Of a stretch of 33,540 nucleotides of DNA, positions 1 through 7,054 are shown piece after piece; position 1 is the first letter of the stretch, and each line of letters starts with the position of its first letter. The notes beneath the pieces are model-generated. The model was given only the letters and a program-made list of their open reading frames with translations. It did no database searches and was not told the origin of the DNA. Both the position numbers and the translations under genes were made by a program. Origin of the DNA: CAZPQV01 sp964588705 (lineage in GTDB: Bacteria > Bacteroidota > Bacteroidia > Flavobacteriales > Weeksellaceae); assembly GCA_964588705.1 (NCBI GenBank), contig CAZPQV010000020.1, positions 1 to 33,540 of the forward strand, written 5' to 3'.

Positions 1-332
1 GAATTGAATTCGATCTTGATTCAGACAGAATTCTACCTTCAAACACTCCAATTCTTAACAACGCTGCAAACTATATCAATTCTTCAACTGGTTCTTACAA
101 TGTAATCGGTGGAACTGATACCAGAGCATCCGATGCTTACAACCAGAGACTTTCTGAAAGAAGAGCAAACAACGTTAAGAATTATCTGATTCAAAATGGT
201 GTTGACGGTGGTAGATTAAACGCAATCGGTAGAGGTGAAAAAGACCTTAAATACCCTGAGTGTGAGCCCGCAACTAAATGTCCTGAATGGAAAAACAGAG
301 CTAACAGAAGAGTTTACTTCGAAGCAAAATAA
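1..332 (+). CDS. OmpA-family outer membrane protein, C-terminal part (cut by window edge)
   Basis: Reading from base 3 gives about 109 residues ending at TAA 330-332; the 5' part lies outside the window. The sequence is an OmpA-like peptidoglycan-binding domain: an N-terminal FDLDSD strand, a middle VIGGTDTRAS stretch, the helix LSERRANNVKNYL, then a GV..GRL..IGRGE segment and the closing NRRVYFEAK. Two cysteines about seven residues apart near the end (YPECEPATKCPEW) could form a disulfide in the periplasm. In this family the domain binds diaminopimelate in peptidoglycan and anchors the outer membrane. The N-terminal domain (beta-barrel, TPR or lipoprotein type) cannot be seen, so the exact subfamily is unknown. 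A strong terminator follows 21 bases after the stop. Confidence 0.85.
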   Translation, partial: IEFDLDSDRILPSNTPILNNAANYINSSTGSYNVIGGTDTRASDAYNQRLSERRANNVKNYLIQNGVDGGRLNAIGRGEKDLKYPECEPATKCPEWKNRANRRVYFEAK

Positions 333-353
333 TTTCTAAAATTATATATAATG

Positions 354-380
354 AAAGCCACGCATTGCGTGGCTTTTTTA
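354..380 (+). terminator. Rho-independent terminator of the OmpA-like gene
   Basis: A perfect 7-bp GC-rich stem (GCCACGC 357-363 with GCGTGGC 367-373) has a 3-base loop. It is extended by three A-T pairs and followed by six T (374-379). It separates the OmpA-like gene from recQ. Confidence 0.9.
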
Positions 381-393
381 ATTTTATAATCAC

Positions 394-401
394 TAATTTT
401 A
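394..401 (+). promoter_or_regulatory. Possible -7 box of recQ
   Basis: TAATTTTA matches the Bacteroidota -7 consensus TAnnTTTG at all but the last base. It ends exactly 4 nt before the recQ ATG, the same spacing as at fmt, aroC, miaA and the Pif1-like gene. No clear -33 TTG is seen at the usual distance. Confidence 0.4.
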
Positions 402-405
402 GACA

Positions 406-2307
406 ATGATTTCAAGCCAGAATTATAACAAACTGAAATATGATACCCTTAAGCATTTTTGGGGTTATGATACATTTCGGGATTCACAGGAAGAAATCAT
501 CAATTCTTTAATTTCGGATAACGACACGCTTGCACTTTTACCAACAGGAGCCGGAAAATCTTTATGTTATCAATTGCCGGCACTTATTCTTGAAGGTACT
601 GCCATCATCATTTCCCCACTTCTTGCCTTGATGCGGGACCAAACCACTCAATTGAAATTAAGAGGAATTGAAGCAGAATATCTCTCATCCGAATTGGACG
701 ATATTGAAGCGGAAGACATTTACAACCACTGTAAAGAAGGTCTTACAAAACTGCTATATGTATCTCCGGAAAGGCTTACCAATCAAAAATTTTTGGAGAA
801 CATTCAGGACGTGGAAATCTCATTTATCGCTGTGGATGAAGCCCATTGTATTTCGGAGTGGGGACAGGATTTCAGACCGAGTTATCAGAACATTAAACCA
901 TTCCGGGAACAGCACAAAAATGTTCCCTGTATTGCACTAACCGCAACTGCGACTCCAAAAGTTTTGGCAGAAATCCAACTGAAATTGGGCTTGAAAGACA
1001 CAAAAATCTTTCAAAAAAGTTTTAAGAGAAATAATCTCAGCATTATTACCGAACAAATTTCGGACAAATATCAGAGAATCTACGAAATTCTAAAGCACAA
1101 TCAGGTCGCTGGAATTATCTATGCAAGAACGAGAAAAGAAACTGAAGAACTTTCAGCTTTTCTGCAATCAAAAGGATTAAGAAATATTGATTATTTCCAC
1201 GCCGGACTTTCAGCTAAAGAAAAGAAACAAAAGCAAAATCTTTGGATTAGCTCCAGCAACCAAATTCTTGTGGCAACTAATGCATTTGGAATGGGAATCG
1301 ATAAAGATGATGTTCGGCTCGTCATCCATTTATCGCCCTCTCCTTCCATCGAAAATTATTATCAGGAAATCGGGCGCGCCGGCAGAGACGGAAAACAAAG
1401 CTATGCATTCCTGTTTTGGAATGTACCGGAACTGAAGAATATAGACGATATTCTTCAGAATCAAATCCCTTCAAAAAAAGAATTCACCTCTATCATTTCT
1501 TATATCTATTCCGTTTTTCAGGTTGCAGATACAGAATTGCCTGAGCAAACTTTTCAGCTGCATTTAGAAAAGATTAAAAACTTTACAAAATGTTCATTTG
1601 CGAAGATAAAAACCGTTCTTACATTTCTTCATAATCAGGAAATCATTTACCACAACAGTCTTAAAAGTCTCTCAACATTAAAACTGAATATAAATCCGGA
1701 AGACATCGAACTTTTACCCAAAAAAGATGCACATTTCATAGAGCTGCTGTTACGCAATCTCGACGGATTTGCCAATTATAAAGTTCACTTCAGTGAGCAA
1801 AAACTTTCAGATAAAATTGGGACAAATCCACAGTTGTTAAAACAAACGATTAAAGACTGTGAAAAGCAAAACCATCTGGAGTATATCGACGGTTCTATCT
1901 CTTCAATTAAATTCCTAAAGCACCGAAGCGACAGACTCATTTCAGGTAAACACTGGAGTTTATTCGCTCAGATTCAGAAAAATAAACTGCAGAAATGGGA
2001 AGAAATGAAGTTTTATATTACTGAGAATAATTACTGTAAAATGAAACTTATTCTCTCCTATTTTGGCGAGAAAAATATCAAAAACTGCGGAATGTGTTAT
2101 GTCTGCAAAAAGAAAAAAGAAAGTATTTTTGGCAGTGGCATTGCCGATGATATTATAAAAATCCTTGCTAATAAACCTGCGTCATTGGATGAAATTGCAG
2201 TGAAAATGAATTTCTACAGAAAAGAGAAAATTCTTGAAAACCTTATTCTTCTTTTAGATTCCGGAAAAGTAAAAATGCTCGATTTCCGAACTTATACCTT
2301 GTCCTAA
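406..2307 (+). CDS. recQ: ATP-dependent DNA helicase, RecQ family
   Basis: This is a 3'-5' superfamily 2 DNA helicase acting in recombination and fork repair. Visible motifs: motif I TGAGKS (47-52), motif II DEAH (144-147) followed by the RecQ loop CISEWGQDFRPSY, motif III TATAT (179-183) and motif VI QEIGRAGRDG (320-329). The four zinc cysteines are C544, C561, C564 and C567, with the C-X16-C-X2-C-X2-C spacing of E. coli RecQ. In E. coli, however, this module starts about 50 residues after motif VI; here about 190 residues, with winged-helix-like character, lie in between. No HRDC domain is evident. At 633 aa it fits the shorter of the RecQ forms known in Bacteroidota. The ATG at 406 is the first in frame after the terminator; fmt follows after 38 bases. 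Confidence 0.95.
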   Translation: MISSQNYNKLKYDTLKHFWGYDTFRDSQEEIINSLISDNDTLALLPTGAGKSLCYQLPALILEGTAIIISPLLALMRDQTTQLKLRGIEAEYLSSELDDIEAEDIYNHCKEGLTKLLYVSPERLTNQKFLENIQDVEISFIAVDEAHCISEWGQDFRPSYQNIKPFREQHKNVPCIALTATATPKVLAEIQLKLGLKDTKIFQKSFKRNNLSIITEQISDKYQRIYEILKHNQVAGIIYARTRKETEELSAFLQSKGLRNIDYFHAGLSAKEKKQKQNLWISSSNQILVATNAFGMGIDKDDVRLVIHLSPSPSIENYYQEIGRAGRDGKQSYAFLFWNVPELKNIDDILQNQIPSKKEFTSIISYIYSVFQVADTELPEQTFQLHLEKIKNFTKCSFAKIKTVLTFLHNQEIIYHNSLKSLSTLKLNINPEDIELLPKKDAHFIELLLRNLDGFANYKVHFSEQKLSDKIGTNPQLLKQTIKDCEKQNHLEYIDGSISSIKFLKHRSDRLISGKHWSLFAQIQKNKLQKWEEMKFYITENNYCKMKLILSYFGEKNIKNCGMCYVCKKKKESIFGSGIADDIIKILANKPASLDEIAVKMNFYRKEKILENLILLLDSGKVKMLDFRTYTLS

Positions 2308-2310
2308 ATT

Positions 2311-2341
2311 TTGCCTTTTAGAAAAGATAAAAATATCTTTG
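2311..2341 (+). promoter_or_regulatory. Bacteroidota-type promoter of fmt
   Basis: TTG at 2311-2313 and TATCTTTG at 2334-2341 are separated by 20 bases, matching the flavobacterial pattern TTG-N17-23-TAnnTTTG. The -7 box ends 4 nt before the fmt ATG at 2346, so transcription may begin at or next to the start codon. Confidence 0.55.
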
Positions 2342-2345
2342 CAGG

Positions 2346-3293
2346 ATGAAACCATTAAAAGTTGTCTTTTTCGGAACTCCCGAATTTGCAAAAACCTCTC
2401 TTGAAGCCATTCACAATTCAAATCATGAAGTTGTAGGTGTTGTAACTGTGGCTGATAAAGCAAGCGGAAGAGGTCAGAAAATTCACCAGTCACCGGTAAA
2501 AATATATGCAGAAGAAAACGGATTAACTGTTTTACAACCCGTAAAACTGCGAAATCCTGATTTCTTAGAAAATATAAAAAAACTAAATGCAGATATCTTC
2601 GTTGTGGTTGCCTTCAGAATGATGCCAAAGATACTTTTTGAAATGCCACGACTCGGAACGTTTAATCTGCACGCTTCTCTGCTTCCGGATTACCGTGGCG
2701 CAGCACCAATCAATTATGCCATCATCAACGGTGAAACCAAAACCGGAGCAACTACTTTTTTTATTAATGAAAAAATAGACGAAGGAAATATTTTGCTACA
2801 GGAAGAAATTGAAATTCTGCCTGAAGACAACGCCGGAACGCTCCACGACCGTCTGATGGAAATGGGGGCAAAACTGGTTGTAAAAACACTTGATGGAATA
2901 GCAGAAAACTCAATTATTGAAAAACCTCAGCCACATTCTGAGCACCCTAAAAACGCCTTCAAGATTTTTAAGCAAGATACCAAAATCAACTGGAACCAAA
3001 ATTCAGAAACAGTTCATAATTTCATCCGTGGAATGTCGCCATATCCATGCGCTTTCACTATTTTGAAGATTGGCGAAGACGAAAAATCACTAAAAATATT
3101 TTCCGGAAATTTTAAAACAAACAATCACAATCAGGAGGCAGGAAAACTGGAGATTTCCAAAAACACGTTTAAAATTTTTACAAATGATGGTTATTACGAA
3201 CCTGAAGAAGTTCAACTGGAAGGAAAGAAAAGAATGAACATCAAAGATTTTCTGAACGGTTTCCGAAATTTCGACGAAGTAAAAATGGCTTGA
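2346..3293 (+). CDS. fmt: Methionyl-tRNA formyltransferase
   Basis: It transfers a formyl group from 10-formyl-tetrahydrofolate to Met-tRNAfMet in the cytoplasm. At 315 aa the length is normal. The N-terminal Rossmann-like domain opens with VVFFGTPEFA. The catalytic triad is visible: N107 and H109 in FNLHASLLPDYRGAAP, and D145 in the NEKIDEGNIL loop. SLLPDYRGAAP is the family signature. The C-terminal OB-fold domain spans roughly residues 205-315 and contains the typical IRGMSPYPCAF. The ATG at 2346 is preceded by GCAGG, but the more notable upstream element is the -7 box 4 nt away. The stop codon lies inside a long hairpin that probably ends transcription for both fmt and convergent ribB. 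Confidence 0.97.
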   Translation: MKPLKVVFFGTPEFAKTSLEAIHNSNHEVVGVVTVADKASGRGQKIHQSPVKIYAEENGLTVLQPVKLRNPDFLENIKKLNADIFVVVAFRMMPKILFEMPRLGTFNLHASLLPDYRGAAPINYAIINGETKTGATTFFINEKIDEGNILLQEEIEILPEDNAGTLHDRLMEMGAKLVVKTLDGIAENSIIEKPQPHSEHPKNAFKIFKQDTKINWNQNSETVHNFIRGMSPYPCAFTILKIGEDEKSLKIFSGNFKTNNHNQEAGKLEISKNTFKIFTNDGYYEPEEVQLEGKKRMNIKDFLNGFRNFDEVKMA

Positions 3294-3309
3294 TTTCTCA
3301 AGCCATTTT
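3282..3309. terminator. Bidirectional terminator between fmt and ribB
   Basis: A perfect 12-bp stem (3282-3293 with 3298-3309) with a TTTC loop has A-rich and T-rich ends on both strands, so it can work in both directions. The fmt stop codon TGA (3291-3293) forms the top of its left arm. Confidence 0.8.
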
Positions 3310-3326
3310 CTTTTATTGTATCTTAA

Positions 3327-4448
3327 TTAAAGTTCAACCATTTCGGTTACCTCAACTCCATATCCGCCAACCACCGGTTTCAAATTAGGATTCTGAGTAA
3401 TAACTCTAAATTTATTGATGCCCAAATTCTTTAAAATCTGTGTTCCAATACCATAATCACGGAAATTGGATGCTAAGGTCGGACGCTTTACCTGTCCATC
3501 CTGAAAATCCAAGAACTGTTGAAGTTTACGCATCGTATTTTCATTATTAGAAACGTTATTGATGAAAATAACCGCCCCTTTTCCTTCTTCATTAATCATA
3601 TTCGTCACTTTTTCAAGCAGAGGTTTTTCACCATTTGTCAGTCTGGTCAACACATCAAAATACGAATTGGATGCCTGAACTCTCACCAAAACCGGTTCAT
3701 CCGGAGCCCAGGATCCTTTCGTCAGTGCAAAATGAATCTGGTCGGTACTGGTTTCTCTGAAAGCAAAGAAATCGAATTCGCCATAATGAGTTTTCACTTT
3801 ACGCTCCTCTATTCTTTCAATCAGATTACCTTTCTGAAGTTGATAATGAATTAAATCCTCAATAGAAACAATCTTCAGATTATGTTTCTTTGCCAATTCA
3901 ACCAACTGCGGAAGTCTCGCCATCGTACCATCTTCATTCATGATTTCGCAGATCACACCGCCTTCCTTCAGTCCGGCAAGTTTTGTTAAATCGATGGCTG
4001 CTTCGGTATGTCCGGCTCTTTTAAGAACTCCTCCTTTACGTGCTCTCAAAGGAAAAATATGTCCAGGACGCATAAAATCACTAGGTTTAGATTTTTCATC
4101 CATCAGAGCCATAATTGTTTTTGAACGGTCACTTGCAGAGATCCCTGTTGAAACCCCTTCTCCAAGAAGATCAACAGAAACCGTAAAAGCCGTTTCTTTC
4201 GGATCGCTGCTTCTGGTAACCATCACATCCAGCCCAAGTTCGTCGCAACGTTTTTCGGTAAGAGGAGTACAGATTAATCCTCTTCCATAGATGGTCATAA
4301 AATTGATGATTTCAGGAGTTGTAAGTTCCGCGGCAGAAAGAAAATCGCCTTCATTTTCACGGTTTTCATCATCTACGACGATGATGATATTTCCTTTTCT
4401 AAGCTCTTCAATAGCTTCAGGAATTGTATTCAGTTTAATATCTGACAT
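3327..4448 (-). CDS. ribB: 3,4-dihydroxy-2-butanone 4-phosphate synthase with degenerate GTP cyclohydrolase II domain
   Basis: The N-terminal domain (about 1-205) makes dihydroxybutanone phosphate from ribulose 5-phosphate for riboflavin synthesis. It has the acidic motif DDENRENEGD (26-35), RPGH (127-130) and RAGHTEA with H147. The C-terminal domain (about 215-373) aligns with GTP cyclohydrolase II (RibA) and keeps the DYGIGTQIL and GGYGVEVTE landmarks. The zinc site is gone: the usual HSECLTG is QASNSYF, and RCDCG is RLTNG (269-273), so all three zinc cysteines are replaced. The RQEGRG catalytic loop is also unrecognisable. The protein should therefore be RibB only, and a true RibA must exist elsewhere. 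The layout is that of ribBA (373 aa). The start is the ATG just after a TATATTTG box. Confidence 0.9.
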   Translation of the reverse strand: MSDIKLNTIPEAIEELRKGNIIIVVDDENRENEGDFLSAAELTTPEIINFMTIYGRGLICTPLTEKRCDELGLDVMVTRSSDPKETAFTVSVDLLGEGVSTGISASDRSKTIMALMDEKSKPSDFMRPGHIFPLRARKGGVLKRAGHTEAAIDLTKLAGLKEGGVICEIMNEDGTMARLPQLVELAKKHNLKIVSIEDLIHYQLQKGNLIERIEERKVKTHYGEFDFFAFRETSTDQIHFALTKGSWAPDEPVLVRVQASNSYFDVLTRLTNGEKPLLEKVTNMINEEGKGAVIFINNVSNNENTMRKLQQFLDFQDGQVKRPTLASNFRDYGIGTQILKNLGINKFRVITQNPNLKPVVGGYGVEVTEMVEL

Positions 4449-4466
4449 TTTTATTTTTCTAAACTA

Positions 4467-4474
4467 CAAATATA
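4467..4474 (-). promoter_or_regulatory. -7 box of ribB
   Basis: On the minus strand the sequence reads TATATTTG, an exact TAnnTTTG match, 18 nt before the ribB ATG. No clear -33 TTG was found. Confidence 0.5.
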
Positions 4475-4534
4475 CTAAGGATAGAGGTTTAAAAAAAATC
4501 AAATTCTTTCTCTATGAAATATGGTTTTTTTTCT

Positions 4535-4542
4535 TAAATTTG
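4535..4542 (+). promoter_or_regulatory. -7 box of tRNA-Cys
   Basis: TAAATTTG is an exact match to TAnnTTTG and ends 17 nt before the first base of the mature tRNA. That spacing leaves room for a short 5' leader removed by RNase P. Confidence 0.55.
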
Positions 4543-4559
4543 CAAACCATTTGGTAAAC

Positions 4560-4630
4560 GGTTCCATGGCCGAGTGGTTAGGCAGCGGTCTGCAAAACCG
4601 TCTACGGCGGTTCGAATCCGCCTGGAACCT
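4560..4630 (+). tRNA. tRNA-Cys (anticodon GCA)
   Basis: The cloverleaf folds by eye. The acceptor stem GGTTCCA (4560-4566) pairs with TGGAACC (4623-4629). The D arm is GCCGAGTGGTTAGGC. The anticodon loop CTGCAAA has GCA at 4592-4594. The T arm is GGCGG-TTCGAAT-CCGCC (4606-4622). The discriminator base is U at 4630, as expected for tRNA-Cys. The 3' CCA is not encoded (CAC follows), so a CCA-adding enzyme is needed. The RNA is 71 nt long with a small variable loop. Confidence 0.97.
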
Positions 4631-4640
4631 CACAAAGTAA

Positions 4641-4672
4641 GCAACTTGTTGATATTCAATAAGTTGCTTTTT
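4641..4672 (+). terminator. Terminator downstream of tRNA-Cys
   Basis: A 12-bp stem (4641-4652 with 4656-4667, one G-T wobble) with loop TAT is followed by a run of T. It begins 11 bases after the tRNA. Confidence 0.85.
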
Positions 4673-4760
4673 ATTTAAGTTATTTTAACATTTCTTTAAC
4701 ACTACTTTGGTTTGGAACTTGTCTATCCTATACCGATTATAATACTGAAAAATAAAAGTT

Positions 4761-5324
4761 ATGAAAAATATATTATTAACAGGTGCTTTGTCAGTAATGA
4801 TGCTGACAGCTTGTAAAAAAGAAGAAACTGTTGCCGAGAAATCTCTGGAGCAGGAGAAAATGGAATATCAGGCAAGGCAGTTGGAGATTGAAAGACAAAA
4901 ACTTGCTATTGAAAAAGAAAAAATCGCGTTCGAAAAAGCAAAAGACAGTATTGCTAAAGTAGAAGAAGCTAATCAGCGTGCTGCTGCAAGAACCGCAGCC
5001 GCGCCGGCAAGAGAAAGAGTTGTGGAAAGAACAGTTTACAGAGAAGCTCCGAGAAGAGCATCGAGCTCAGGAACTTATGCAAACTCCGGTTCTGACGCAG
5101 GAACTGCAACCGGAACTCAGCAAACAGCACAACAACCGCAAGGTATGAGTAAAGCAGCCAAAGGTACCATTATCGGAACCGTAGGTGGTGCAGCAGCCGG
5201 AGCCATTATCAATAAGAAAAACAGAGGTGCCGGTGCCGTAATCGGTGGTGTAATTGGTGGTGCAACCGGATATACAATCGGTAGAGCGCAGGACAGAAAA
5301 GACGGTAGAGTTCAACAGCGATAG
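4761..5324 (+). CDS. Lipoprotein with coiled coil and YMGG-like glycine zipper
   Basis: 187 aa. The signal peptide ends in a lipobox (LTAC, Cys18), so an acylated, envelope-anchored protein is expected. Residues 27-72 are a highly charged helix rich in E, K, Q and R, likely a coiled coil. A low-complexity Ala/Arg/Ser/Thr/Gln linker (about 73-128) follows. Residues 135-175 form a glycine zipper (IGTVGGAAAGAII and VIGGVIGGATGYTIG), as in the YMGG-like/Rickettsia 17-kDa family, which often inserts into or associates with membranes. The C-terminus is basic. The exact role is not known; family members are linked to envelope integrity. The gene stands alone, bounded by terminators on both sides. 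Confidence 0.85.
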   Translation: MKNILLTGALSVMMLTACKKEETVAEKSLEQEKMEYQARQLEIERQKLAIEKEKIAFEKAKDSIAKVEEANQRAAARTAAAPARERVVERTVYREAPRRASSSGTYANSGSDAGTATGTQQTAQQPQGMSKAAKGTIIGTVGGAAAGAIINKKNRGAGAVIGGVIGGATGYTIGRAQDRKDGRVQQR

Positions 5325-5351
5325 ACAATAATTTTACTTCTTATAAATTTC

Positions 5352-5384
5352 AAAAGATTGCTTATTTTTAAGCAATCTTTTTTT
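5352..5384 (+). terminator. Strong terminator directly before the next start codon
   Basis: A perfect 13-bp stem (5352-5364 with 5369-5381) has a TTTT loop, and its T run continues to 5384. It should end the lipoprotein transcript. The last T is immediately followed by the ATG (5385) of the membrane-protein gene. Confidence 0.85.
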
Positions 5385-7025
5385 ATGCTTTATACCTTAC
5401 TGTCCACCATCATCATCATTCCCACGCTTTTGGGGATGGGAAGCATTTTTGAGAGGATTATTGGTAAAGCTTGGACAGGGATTTCGGCAAAACTGTTTTC
5501 AGGAACAGTTCTATTATCATTGGTTTGGACGGTTGCCGCATTTTTCTTTCCAATAAATATTTATATAGAGTTAATATCTGTTGCAACAGGGATTTCAACT
5601 TTTTTTTATTTCAAGCAAAATTTGAGACTGATTGATATCATAAAGGAAAACAGCAAAGCTTTTTTCCCAATTTTACTTGTAATAATTTTTTTTGGAGCGT
5701 TCTACCCTTTTATTCTGGATCATTTTGGATACTATATTCCTACCATAAAATGGATTTCTGAAGTTGGTTTGGTAAAAGGTATTTCCAACCTCGATTTGCT
5801 TTTAGGGCAGTCTTCGGTTTGGCATATTTTCCAAGCCGGATTTTCAAATTTTTCAGACCCTTTTTTGAGGATTAATTCAGTCATCCTGATTATTTATCTC
5901 ATTTATATTTTAGAGAAAAGAAGCTGGATCCATCTTGGTTTTTTGCCGATTTTATTTTTGTTTTCACAGTCGCCAAGCCCGGATTTACCGCTAATTGTTT
6001 TTTCATTAATGATTCTGAATGAAATACTTAAAGGAAATAAAAACATCTCATTACTTTTTGCATTTTCTGTTTTTGTGTTTATCATTAAACCAACCGTAAT
6101 CTGGCTTCCGGTTTTCACACTTCTCTACGCTCTGTTAATTCTAAAAAGCAATTTAAAATTCCTAATTGGAGGTAGTTTAATCTTCATATTATTTTTAATA
6201 AAAAACATTTGGACATTTGGATTTCCTGTATTTCCGGTTCAGTTTTTAGATTCAGGGTTAAACTGGACTACAAATAAAGAACTGTTGAAAATCTCGTCTG
6301 AAATAGCCATTGAAAAAACCTTTGACATGCAATACACCGCTGCTGAAATTAAAAACTTTTCAACAAGCGATTATTTAATAAACTGGTTTTCTATTGAAGG
6401 AATAAAATCTAAAATTCATATTGCTTTTGCTCTTACATTAATCGTATTTTCAGTTTTTACTTTTATTAAAAAGAAAAAAATAATAACGATTCTTTTAATC
6501 TCAGTTTTAATTAAAAGTTTGATTGTATTATTATTTTCTGCTCAATACCGATTTTTAATCGACGTATTTTTTGTTGTTGTCTTTGTTGTTTTTTTTGAGA
6601 TGATTTCACGGAAAACATCACTGTTAATTTTTATTTCGATAAGTATTGTTTGCGGAATCTTCCTTGCGTTTCCGAAATTTATTCAGCCACATTTTCCAAG
6701 TTTCAGATTGGGAAATTATATGATGGGATTCGAAAAAACGCAGTTCATAAAGCCATCATATTTTAAACTGGAAAAATATCAATCCTACGACCTCGGCAAT
6801 CTGAAACTGAATGTTGTGGAAGGCTATCCTTTCAGTTTTGATATTCCAATTCCGGCGGTTTCGCCAGGTTATATCCAGGAATATATTGATGCAGGGATTG
6901 TTCCGCAGAAAATCGGTTCCGATTTAAAAGAAGGCTTTATCTGGCGTAAAGCAACACCTGAAGAACTTGAACAGATGAAAACTGCCTTTGAAAACAATCG
7001 GAATTCCATACCATCCAGCAAATAA
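5385..7025 (+). CDS. Large polytopic membrane protein, LIC_10190-like
   Basis: About 546 aa, dominated by hydrophobic segments: I count roughly 10-12 likely transmembrane helices up to residue 430. A soluble C-terminal part of about 110 residues follows, containing a KLEKYQSYDLGNLKLNVVEGYP stretch. The pattern, with a loop PSPDLP between helices and KNIWTFGFPVFPVQF, resembles the uncharacterised LIC_10190 membrane-protein family and loosely GT-C glycosyltransferases. I cannot identify catalytic residues, so function is open. I chose the ATG at 5385; a longer reading would begin at a TTG inside the terminator stem (5358), which is unlikely. The DNA is very T-rich, explained at least partly by Phe/Ile/Leu content. 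aroC follows after 29 bases but has its own -7 box. Confidence 0.75.
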   Translation: MLYTLLSTIIIIPTLLGMGSIFERIIGKAWTGISAKLFSGTVLLSLVWTVAAFFFPINIYIELISVATGISTFFYFKQNLRLIDIIKENSKAFFPILLVIIFFGAFYPFILDHFGYYIPTIKWISEVGLVKGISNLDLLLGQSSVWHIFQAGFSNFSDPFLRINSVILIIYLIYILEKRSWIHLGFLPILFLFSQSPSPDLPLIVFSLMILNEILKGNKNISLLFAFSVFVFIIKPTVIWLPVFTLLYALLILKSNLKFLIGGSLIFILFLIKNIWTFGFPVFPVQFLDSGLNWTTNKELLKISSEIAIEKTFDMQYTAAEIKNFSTSDYLINWFSIEGIKSKIHIAFALTLIVFSVFTFIKKKKIITILLISVLIKSLIVLLFSAQYRFLIDVFFVVVFVVFFEMISRKTSLLIFISISIVCGIFLAFPKFIQPHFPSFRLGNYMMGFEKTQFIKPSYFKLEKYQSYDLGNLKLNVVEGYPFSFDIPIPAVSPGYIQEYIDAGIVPQKIGSDLKEGFIWRKATPEELEQMKTAFENNRNSIPSSK

Positions 7026-7042
7026 TTTCACCCTATAATCAT

Positions 7043-7050
7043 TATCTTTG
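7043..7050 (+). promoter_or_regulatory. -7 box of aroC
   Basis: TATCTTTG is an exact TAnnTTTG match ending 4 nt before the aroC ATG, the same octamer and spacing as at fmt. No -33 TTG is evident. Confidence 0.5.
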
Positions 7051-7054
7051 CGCT

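Noticed and set aside
4676..4760. Promoter for the Gly-zipper lipoprotein
   Set aside because: TACTTTGG and TATAAT-like pieces are present, but none matches TAnnTTTG at a sensible spacing.
5358..5384. TTG start for the polytopic membrane protein
   Set aside because: It lies inside the terminator stem; the ATG at 5385 is better.
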